Of a DNA stretch of 64,000 nucleotides, positions 56,001 through 64,000 are shown piece after piece. The stretch covers positions 5,642,001 through 5,706,000 of the forward strand of contig JAUZTG010000029.1 of the NCBI GenBank assembly GCA_030734395.1, given 5' to 3'. The position numbers and the translations under genes are program-made. The stretch comes from Sarocladium kiliense (taxonomy: Eukaryota > Ascomycota > Sordariomycetes > Hypocreales > Sarocladiaceae). Position 1 is the first letter of the stretch. Each line of letters begins with the position of its first letter. The notes under the pieces are model-generated. The model made no database searches, had not been told where the DNA came from, and worked only from the letters and a program-made list of their open reading frames with translations.

Positions 56001-59000
56001 GCCTGCATCCTTCTCTCCAACTCGTTCGGGGGCATCCAGGATCACAAAGTCCGAATCTGACCTTCGGAAGACATCCCATTCCTTGCGTTGCTCACGCCAC
56101 TCGACAAGCAAGGCTCCTATCCTGTCCAGGGACGCCTCCACGCTCTCGTTACCATACTGGGTTCGTGTCCCAAGTTCCGACCACGCGGCCACTCCGTGCC
56201 CTGACAGGGGTGCCACACCAAGGACAATCGGTGTGTGCGGTGCGGTACGGTGCGTCTCGTCTCGTTTCGCGGCCTGGTCCCCAGCCTCCTGGCTTGGCTG
56301 TCGGATGCCTGGAAGCGACTGCTGATTCTTCTCTGTGATTGAGCAGCCTGCCGACAAGATCTGCATCCAGAGGCGAACAAGCGACACAGGCGACGAAAGC
56401 AATCCCCGTCTTGCCGCCAAACAGGCGCTTCGCCCTCAGGCGCCATCTGAATTCTCAGTTACCTTGCGTTTCTCTACTCATTGGCTTCTTGCCGCTGCGA
56501 TATCACTCAAACACATTTGGCAATGCCTTCCTGGTTATTGCATCGTTCTGCAGGTCGGTTCTCGATCACAACCCTGGGTGACGATGGCCGCCCGCTCCCC
56601 GCTGTGCGGCATATTGTCAGTCAATCAGCCCGTGATGGATCTCGCATCGCTTCCCGGCTTTCGCTCGCTGGTTTCCAGGGTCTCCATCGCCCACGGCACA
56701 TCAACACCATCAGCAATATTGCAGCTTCCCCGCCCTTAGGGTTGCACCGGCCGAGAGCAGCCTGCGTGTAGGATAACCATGTCACTAAGACCCGGGATCT
56801 TCTCTTAAGCATTAGACGACAACGCACTCGCCTTGGACCTTCAGAGTTGATTCATGCCGCTTGCCACGATATGTGCAACACGCTACCGTTTTCTCATCGC
56901 CTACTGGTGTTGGCGTCGAAACAGGACCAACGAGACTCGATCCCGCTTCCAACCTCAGCCAAGTCCGAAACGACAGGTCGGATCTGAATTGCGAGAACCG
57001 GCTATAAGTCGTCTTCGTCACCTTATCACTGGCGTCCCTAGTTGCCAGGCATCCAGAGCTTACAAGGAACCAGCGGCGATACATGGCGCACCAACCAACA
57101 ACAAAACCTAGGACTACGTTATCACTAGCAATACCGCCTGCTTAATTTCTGCCTTCCTTATTGGCGTGGCCAGTCAGCCGACCATTTCATAGAGCGGTCT
57201 AGCACGCCGCGTTCAAGGCTAACGAAGGATTGCATTACTCCGTGAAGGTAATCTATGTCAAGCTTTCGTCACATTGCATTCGACTAGTATTCCATCTTGT
57301 CACACCTTGCACATTAGGTCATGTAGTTGAGCAAGCGTCGAGAGGTGCTGGTTGGGAATGCTCACACTGTGATCGCTCAAGATAGTATGCGCAAGCCTCG
57401 CAGTGTGCTGACATATGGCTTTCCACAAAGCATCGCCCATGCAGCAAGACATTCCACATCACGTACACCTGCAGCGATAATATAAACGACACGCCGCGCC
57501 AAACTTTGCGTGAGAGACCAGTTCAGCAGGTCCTTGCCCCCCCCTATTAGCGCGCCGTCACATTCGCATCTTCGACTACTCTGGGATGCGAGGAGTCACC
57601 AGAACATGAGCTATGTAGACTGAGATTCAGGAACTTTTGGACAATACAACATCGAAACAAGATGAGCCATGCCAGGCATCGCTAGCCTCGAAAATGAGGA
57701 AGACAGGTCCGCCTTGGCTGCGGTTATATGCTGTGGTTCAGGACATTGGCAGAACGATTTCATCAGAGGAAAAAACATGTCCACAGGTAGAGAATCACTG
57801 TGCTTGCTTGAGGCCGATACTCACATGCCTTCTTACATCACACACACATGACCGCGGCTAGCACGCTCGGCCTTGTTTCGTTTGCTGCTGTTGAACCAGA
57901 TCGCCTAGCCATAGCTACGGTCAAAATATCAGGCTACCGATCACTCAGCACCCCGGCACACCTTGGCCAGCCATGACGACTGCCGGCGCTATCATCACCG
58001 CAGAAGAATGGGTGAGCCCTGGAATAAACAGGTCATCCTGGTCAGGGCTTTCATGTAACCCTAGGGGAACAGGGTGTTGAAATCTCTCCGGTGCTTGACC
58101 GTCGTGCCTAGTGTTGCATCGGACATTGCTCAACCGGGACACAGAGCCGAGGCGCAATGGCTGCAAGTGTCAGAGTACCACAGGTGCGACAGCCAATCGC
58201 AGGAAGAAGCAGGGTTGTGCGGATCGGATCCTCGACAGGCGGGAACCAAGTCTTCGCTTGCTTCATGAGGGTCATAGGTGGACGAGGTGCACTTTACAAA
58301 GGCAGCACAAGAATCGACTCCTGACAGTGTTCCGCCGTGCATATTGCTGGCATCCTGACTCAGGTCCTACGCGAAAGCTGCTATTCCTGGATACGGAGGC
58401 GCTTAACCTTACCCATTTGGCGATGCTGAAGCGCGTCATAGCACGGGAGCGACAGTTTCAGCACCCCCCGACCGGTAGATGCCGCTGAAGTCAAACAAGA
58501 CGCGCGGGCTCTTGGAATTGGTTGAGAGAGATCTCCACACGACAAAACTCCGCTTTCCGGCCCACAGCAGCCCGTATACCATCATGGGCATGCACATAGC
58601 AGCGCTTCGTCCACGGACCAGACGCCAGTTCAAGAAGGTGGGCGGGTCCGCGCGAACACGGCTCCATGGCAGACAATGTTAGGCTGGAAGGGCGATGATT
58701 GATGATGTGGCCGAATGAGGGCAATTTGATCGAGCCCAGCCTCGACACTCGATTGTGCGGACTATCCAACCCCTGTCACCCCCAACATCTGGCGGCCGCC
58801 CTACATATTCGAGTGCCCCAGTCGTGGTCAGGATACACCTCCCCAAACGACATTCAACTGTGAGTGTGGGTTCAGCTTGGTTTTTCCGCCGGCCACTACT
58901 TCGTCTAAATGCGCCACATGCTCAAGATCCGCGGCACGCCTTCAGATGGGCTGGGTGTTGGTTCGAAGAGCTTCAGAGCTGGGACGCTGTGTAGAAGGCG

Positions 59001-61216
59001 CTTTTCCCGCCGATCACCTGCTTGATTCAAGATGCTCCAGTGTCAGGTGGGAGCTGGTGTGGGAGACAGAACAAGCTAACTTGGGTATTGCGCGGGCCAG
59101 GGACAGAAGCTGAATGATTGTTTTTACATCTTATTATCCACCATTTCTCGCAGCCAGTCGCCGGACGCTCTCACAGCACTGACAGACTCCTAGGGCTGGT
59201 CGCATTCTGTCCTTGAACAGGCTGTTGTTCCTGTCAGCGAACCTGCGCCAATGAACATCTCAGGCGCCAAGTTTAAGCTGACGGGGGTGTTCCAGCATGC
59301 CTAACCCACGCGCGACATCGTGCAGCCCGCATGCGACCAGCATGGAAGCACGGCAGCTCTGATGGTTCTCTCCATGACCTGAGCTGTCGGGGTTGAGGAC
59401 AAATAGAGAGGCAACATCAGTCCGCAGTGACTCGTCCTGGTCTGCTCCTGCTCCAGCGCAAACAACGTGATGGCGATACACCTTTACGCTTACGGCGGTC
59501 CAATCAGACAGGCGAAGCGAAATAGCCGCCTGCTAAGCGCTTGTCCCACCCTGGTCCGTCTCCCCACGTTCCTTCTGAAATGCACTCGTCCCTGACCTGA
59601 CGCCAGATCGAGACAAGCACAGGCATCTGGATACTCTATTTATATCAACTTGCAGTTGAATGCTTCAATGTTCCTGGGCGGCGTAGGCGGCTCAATGCTC
59701 AATCTTGACGTCGCTTGTGATCGCTCAAGCTACACGACTCGCAGCAAACGGCTGATCTTCAGGCACCCTTCCTGCTGGTGGCGAGAGATACTGCCGCCTG
59801 GTTGAGTTGACAGTCATGTCGTTGCCGCTGGCTTCATGACTTCGCAGTGCCCAGCGTCTCGCCTGATCACATGCGCCCTTGCTTTTGGTTCCCATTGTCG
59901 GAATTTTATGCGGTTCTATCACACTGCTCGGCGCGACGGTGTCATCTATTGCGAACTTGCCTGAGCCACAAAATTGTCATCTGTCGGCGTCAGGGCGTGC
60001 CTTCCGCGGCTGTGTGTTCGTTTCAGCGGTTTCGAGGCTGTCCATTGGTTCCCGGCGGCTTCGTCAACCCCCCCGAAGCCCGCCGGCCCTTCTCCCAACG
60101 TCCTTGCGTGTGGTTAAGCGTCCTTCTCGTCCCACCAGTACCAAGCGCTTGGGTCACTGCTCACCCTTTCCTCGTAGGGCATCGCCCTCCCATGTTGGTC
60201 TAAATTAAGACCTGGACCCTGTTCTCTAGGCGCCGGGAGCCGCAGACCCTGATAGCGGACGTCATCACGACTCGCCACCCATTCAAGAGCGCTTCATCCT
60301 CACCCTGGCGCTTCGGGTAGGCGCTCGATGTGACCAGAATGCACTTTGGTCCTCCACTTGCAATGCTCCTGTAAAGGTTCTTCCTCCGGTGCTGGGAGTT
60401 CTCCATACCCGAAGGCCAGGGAGCGTTGCTAGTCGGTCGTTGATGAGATCTAGGGCTTGCATACAGGGCCCAACCGTCCTTTAGAGCCTCAATTTCCAGG
60501 GATGGGGATCGCCCACAAGGGCCTTCGCAATGCTTAAAATAGCTTATCACAAAGTCAAATGCGCCAAGGTTCTGTTGGAAAGGGGTAGATGTATTCATTC
60601 CGTAGTCCCATTATGTGGGGGCTCTTCGCGATGAACTTCACCACTCTAGCAGACTCCAAGCGCGCTGATCCCTGAATTCATGACTATCCCCCATGTCCTG
60701 TCTATCTTGAGATCATCGCTCGTATCTGCGATGCAAGCGCTCTCTCTCCAAGCACGCGTGTGACAGAGAGACTCTTGAGCCCGTTTCGAAGACCCCCTCC
60801 TTACGTTTCCCACGTTTTCTGCTTCGTGGGCCAAGAACCCCGATGTACAGGCCGCCAATCGGCTTCACTGTCGTTGGGTATAGCGGTTCCTTCTGGTGTT
60901 CCCTGTTACTGTTCCCCTGCAGGCTCTATATTTAGAGAATAGCAGGGGGTGTAGATGAAACTGTTTCGTAGAGCGACATTCGTGGAGATCTTGTTGCAAC
61001 TACCGAGGCCCTGATCCTATCTTTGGATATCGTCTTAATCGCACGCCCCCTCCATTCTTGAACGTCGGTATCATGCCTCTTCTTGAGCATATGTCGAGAG
61101 CGAATGTTGAACCCAGTGGTAAAGGGTAGCCAGAACGGCGCTGGAATGGACTGGAGGATGTCTGCTATGTTCTGATGATGCAAGAATCGCCGAGATACAC
61201 GCTGTTGAGCATCAGA
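53043..61216. other. 8-kb stretch without recognisable genes
   Basis: It lies between the start of the Zn2Cys6-acetyltransferase gene and the stop of SWC4. Frames on both strands are all under 200 codons, overlap each other and have no domain or coherent composition. I searched by eye for transposase, reverse transcriptase, kinase, tRNA and decayed-gene motifs and saw none. The first 1.5 kb (to about 54.7 kb) is purine rich on the + strand and is likely leader and promoter of the fusion gene. It is not obviously AT rich. Confidence 0.5.
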
Positions 61217-63178
61217 TCACTTCTTCTGCCGCTTCGCACTCTTGTCGCTGACGGTGCTGAGCACACTTGCGCTTCTCTTGTGAGCTGTGCCAGTGGCCTC
61301 AACATCAGTTGACGCCTCACCGTTCGCATCACCGTTTGTCTCCTCTCCGTTGTCCTCGGCGTCGTTGCTTTCGCCACTTCCCGGAGCTGACTCTTCCGCT
61401 GATGCTGTGGCAGCGGCGTTGGCATCAGTGTCGGCGGCGGTCCCGTTCTCTTGTTTGACTCCCTCGCCATCATTATCGTCTGCTGTAGCTGCAGCCGCAC
61501 CCTCAGCCTTGACATCATCGCCATTCTCGCCCTCATCTGCTGGGGGCGGTGTAGGGCCCTCTCGCTCCCTCTTCTTCGCTTGCTCCAGCTTCAGCTCCGC
61601 ATCGAGTTTGTCAGCAACCTTGCGGGCATCCAGCAAAGTGTTGACAGTCGCGAGCAACTGTTCGTAGGCGTGCGTTGTGGAGGCGCAGGGCATAACCAGT
61701 CTGGGTGGGACATCGAGCTCAAGCAGAACGTTCGAGATCTTCTGTTGCTGTGTGGCTGACTTGTGCGTGAAGAGTTTGTTAATCTTCTCGGTACGGAAGG
61801 CAGGGCCAGAGCCGGAGCGGTCGAGGTGCGCAACGCCGTAGATGGCCTCTTCTTGAGCAGTGAGCTTGCGGCGCTCTTGGGCCGCTTGCTGCTGTTGGGG
61901 CGTCTGGTTCGAAGATGATTGTGTGCCTTTCTTGTTGGCTGCTGTCGGGGTAGCCGTTGCAGAAGCAGCGCCGTCACGTCCGCCGGATGCCATCGCGGAG
62001 CTATCACGACGGGAGGCAGGGTCTTGTGCAGCAGGACCTTGTGCGCTAGTCTGGCCAGGGCCTGGGCTCACGCCGTCGCCGCCCATGAGCGACTTTCTCT
62101 TCTTCGTCTTGTCGACAGTCATGAGAGTCTGCAGAAGAGTCTGCAATCCGCTGGACGACTTGAAGGCACTGATGTCCGTGTGTTCACCTTGTGGGTAGTC
62201 AAGTCTTCGGTAGAGCTCCCTTCGGTCTTCGTTGAACTTCTCGCTGCGAGCCAGAATGCGCTTGATTTCGAGCAGCAGACTTTCTTCCTCCCGAGCCTCC
62301 TCGTAAGATCTCGAAAGTGTGTTTGCGGCGTAGTCTTTGCGAAGTTTCTCCTGTTGTGGGTTGAAGTGTGCCATGAGCTCGTGGAGGGCGAACTCTGGTT
62401 GGGTCATGTACTGAACGGGTTTCTGAATGGCCATCATCCGGGCCGCAATTTCATAGTACCGCGCCTTGAGGTCCTCCATTGTTCGAGTGCGGACGGTGGG
62501 AACAATAGCCTTAGTTTCTTCCTCATTGTCGCCCGTAGCACCGTTCGTAGCAGGTGGTGACCAGTCGTAGCGATCCCAGATGAGGGGCCATCGAAGGTCG
62601 AAATCGCGGACGAGTTCTATGAGATAATCTGTTTCCTCTCGCGTCCATTCCGCATTCTGAAGAGATTGCTGGTATTGCTCATCGGTGTAGTGAGGAACTG
62701 GGACCTTGACGTTGAACTTAGCAAACGCCGAGTCCTCAATCTCCTCAGTCTTCACGCCCGGTTCCGCCTCGTTGTTTTCTTCGGTCTTTGTTACCCCATC
62801 CTCACCCTCACTGCCATTCGTCTGCTGTTGCTGTCCATCCCCCTGCGCCGCTACTGTCTTCCTTCCCTCCTCTATCCTTCTCCAATGTCTGAGCACTAGT
62901 CCTTTGTCGCCATCGTCTCTCGCAGAGTTGCGGAATGGCCGCATCTCCCATCTTGCAGCAGGCTTGCGACTTGCGAGGCGACGCTTCTTGAACTGCGTCA
63001 CCTCTGGCACTATGGCAATAGGGTTGTCGCCGCCAAGACTGTAGACCTCGCGCGCGAGACCCTTCAAATTCGGCCGAGGGGCGGCGATCCTGGCTTTCTT
63101 GTTTGGCCGTGCGCCACTGCTGCCGGTTGAGGCGCTGTCAGGAAGGTTGAGAACATCGCGAACGTCGGAGGAAGCCAT
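61217..63178 (-). CDS. SWC4: SWR1/NuA4 complex subunit SWC4 (DMAP1 homologue)
   Basis: A single exon of 653 codons. The N-terminus (MASSDVRDVLNLPD) and the DMAP-type region match Swc4: LKGLAREVYSLGGDNPIAIV, FKKRRLASRKPAARWEMRPF and GLVLRHW. The SANT-like motif is WTREETDYLIELVRDFDLRW, with PLIWDRYDW and DLKARYYEIAARM. A further conserved stretch is DYAANTLSRSYEEAREEE and RILARSEKFNEDRRELYRRL. The C-terminal 250 residues hold EKINKLFTHKSATQQQKI, then an acidic Ala/Glu/Asp/Asn-rich tail and a basic end (KSAKRQKK). It is a shared subunit of the H2A.Z-exchanging SWR1 remodeler and the NuA4 histone acetyltransferase, in the nucleus. Confidence 0.95.
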   Translation of the reverse strand: MASSDVRDVLNLPDSASTGSSGARPNKKARIAAPRPNLKGLAREVYSLGGDNPIAIVPEVTQFKKRRLASRKPAARWEMRPFRNSARDDGDKGLVLRHWRRIEEGRKTVAAQGDGQQQQTNGSEGEDGVTKTEENNEAEPGVKTEEIEDSAFAKFNVKVPVPHYTDEQYQQSLQNAEWTREETDYLIELVRDFDLRWPLIWDRYDWSPPATNGATGDNEEETKAIVPTVRTRTMEDLKARYYEIAARMMAIQKPVQYMTQPEFALHELMAHFNPQQEKLRKDYAANTLSRSYEEAREEESLLLEIKRILARSEKFNEDRRELYRRLDYPQGEHTDISAFKSSSGLQTLLQTLMTVDKTKKRKSLMGGDGVSPGPGQTSAQGPAAQDPASRRDSSAMASGGRDGAASATATPTAANKKGTQSSSNQTPQQQQAAQERRKLTAQEEAIYGVAHLDRSGSGPAFRTEKINKLFTHKSATQQQKISNVLLELDVPPRLVMPCASTTHAYEQLLATVNTLLDARKVADKLDAELKLEQAKKREREGPTPPPADEGENGDDVKAEGAAAATADDNDGEGVKQENGTAADTDANAAATASAEESAPGSGESNDAEDNGEETNGDANGEASTDVEATGTAHKRSASVLSTVSDKSAKRQKK

Positions 63179-63692
63179 AGCGCTGGATGCTTGACGTTGT
63201 CGCGATGATTGGGGAGACGTAGGACAAGGTGAAATTAAGCCTGACGTCGTGCCAACAGCATATCCGGCGCGCTCCTGTCTCGTTTCAGACTTAATGTTCC
63301 TTTTTCCGATGACGCCGGACAGAGGAGCGATAAGTTAATGGTAGTCGTCGCGACAAGATGGTGGTTGAGGATGCTCCAGGGCTCAAAGTCGAAAGACGCG
63401 ACCGATTGTAATCGTAGAGTTCTAGGGGTGCTTATCAGCACGTGACTCCTCCCCTGAACGGGCGATTTTTCGAACGTGGCAGCTTCGCTCCAGGGCGACT
63501 AAGGTAGCCCCATCGCGACGACGACCAGCTTCCCATCCCTCTCCCCGACCAACGATCAACGCTTAGGGGCACAACTGATCAGACAATTCCCATCTCCGTC
63601 TGACAGTCCTTTCTCGAGTGCGCCCGTCAATTACATACACCCTGTGATTCGATTACCTAGACGGCCTCTTCCTGACGTCCTCCTCCGCCAAG
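63179..63692. promoter_or_regulatory. Divergent promoter of SWC4 and the p24 gene
   Basis: About 510 bp between divergent starts. A minus-strand frame inside (63441-63235) has no domain. Confidence 0.5.
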
Positions 63693-64000
63693 ATGAGGTC
63701 CCTCATCCCCTTCCTCTCGCTCCTCTCCGTCGCGCACGCGCTCTTCTTCTACATCGACGGCTCCTCCACGAAATGCTTCTTCGAGGAGCTCCCCAAGGGA
63801 ACCCTCGTCGTGGGTCACTACTCTGGTGAAGAATGGGACGACCGGGCAGGGTCGTGGCAGCAGCACCAGGGTATTAATATCTTTATCTCCGTCGACGTAA
63901 GGCATCCTCCATACCTTGATTGTGCCATATGCGATCAATCCTAGATCAATTGTTGACTTCAATGACAGGAAATCTTCGACAATGATCACCGTGTCTTCAC
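63693..64000 (+). CDS. p24/Emp24 family cargo receptor, 5' part
   Basis: Cut off by the window edge. Exon 1 is 63693-63896, an intron follows (GTAAGG to GACAG, phase 0), and exon 2 starts at 63969. Residues 1-16 (MRSLIPFLSLLSVAHA) form a signal peptide. The GOLD domain begins directly: LFFYIDGSSTKCFFEELPKG, then TLVVGHYSGEEWD, GINIFISVD and, after the intron, EIFDNDHRVF. The KCFFEELPK pattern is typical of the Erp1/Erp5/p24-gamma-like branch. These type I membrane proteins cycle between ER and Golgi in COPI/COPII vesicles and select cargo such as GPI-anchored proteins. The coiled coil, membrane helix and sorting tail lie beyond the edge. Confidence 0.9.

Noticed and set aside
55923..56420. 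165-codon minus-strand frame in the gene desert
   Set aside because: No domain, no splice partners, overlapped by frames of similar length on both strands.
60200..60598. 132-codon minus-strand frame near SWC4
   Set aside because: No recognisable motif and no conserved-looking block.

Overview
The window is nuclear DNA of a filamentous ascomycete (Pezizomycotina). The evidence is short introns of about 48-70 nt with GTNNGT donors and CTRAY branch sites, fungal-only families (Zn2Cys6 regulators, DUF7708, DUF7025 AAA ATPases, MIC12), and well-spaced genes on both strands. A dothideomycete is possible, but I cannot fix the class from sequence alone. Exon boundaries were worked out by hand from splice signals and reading phase.

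Layout. 1-10 kb: a gene-free stretch, a mitochondrial DUF1279 (FAM210/Nat2-like) protein, a large disordered protein with an in-frame stop at a splice donor, a tiny basic His/Thr-rich protein and a tyrosine phosphatase. 10-18 kb (accessory in character): a secreted, probably GPI-anchored protein, a broken piece of a purine-biosynthesis gene (GAR synthetase), then a divergent pair made of a DUF7708 protein and an AAA ATPase. 19-27 kb: a membrane-anchored amidohydrolase, a membrane acyltransferase, delta-aminolevulinate dehydratase (heme) and a single-pass membrane protein with a frame break. 27-38 kb (housekeeping): MIC12, mitochondrial bL17, Utp25, eIF3f and an R3H-SUZ RNA-binding protein. 38-42 kb: a gene-poor stretch with a decayed SRPK-like kinase, then a zinc-knuckle/RS protein with an apparent AT-AC intron. 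42-53 kb: SYF2, a PPR protein, a Zn2Cys6 regulator beside a TATA-driven MDR oxidoreductase, and a Zn2Cys6 domain fused to a hexapeptide acetyltransferase. 53-61 kb has no gene I can recognise. 61-64 kb: SWC4 and the 5' part of a p24 cargo receptor.

The intact housekeeping genes serve mitochondrial structure and translation (DUF1279, MIC12, bL17m, PPR), ribosome production and translation (Utp25, eIF3f, R3H-SUZ), splicing (SYF2, zinc knuckle/RS), chromatin (SWC4), heme synthesis and secretion (p24). Several pairs are divergent and share a promoter: DUF7708/AAA, MIC12/bL17m, SYF2/PPR and SWC4/p24. The most notable observations are the candidate AT-AC intron that alone restores a zinc knuckle, the GAR synthetase relic whose two nonsense codons both look like CpA-to-TpA changes, the SRPK-like kinase relic, and the DUF7708/AAA divergent pair. 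I found no CRISPR array, rRNA, tRNA or intact transposon.
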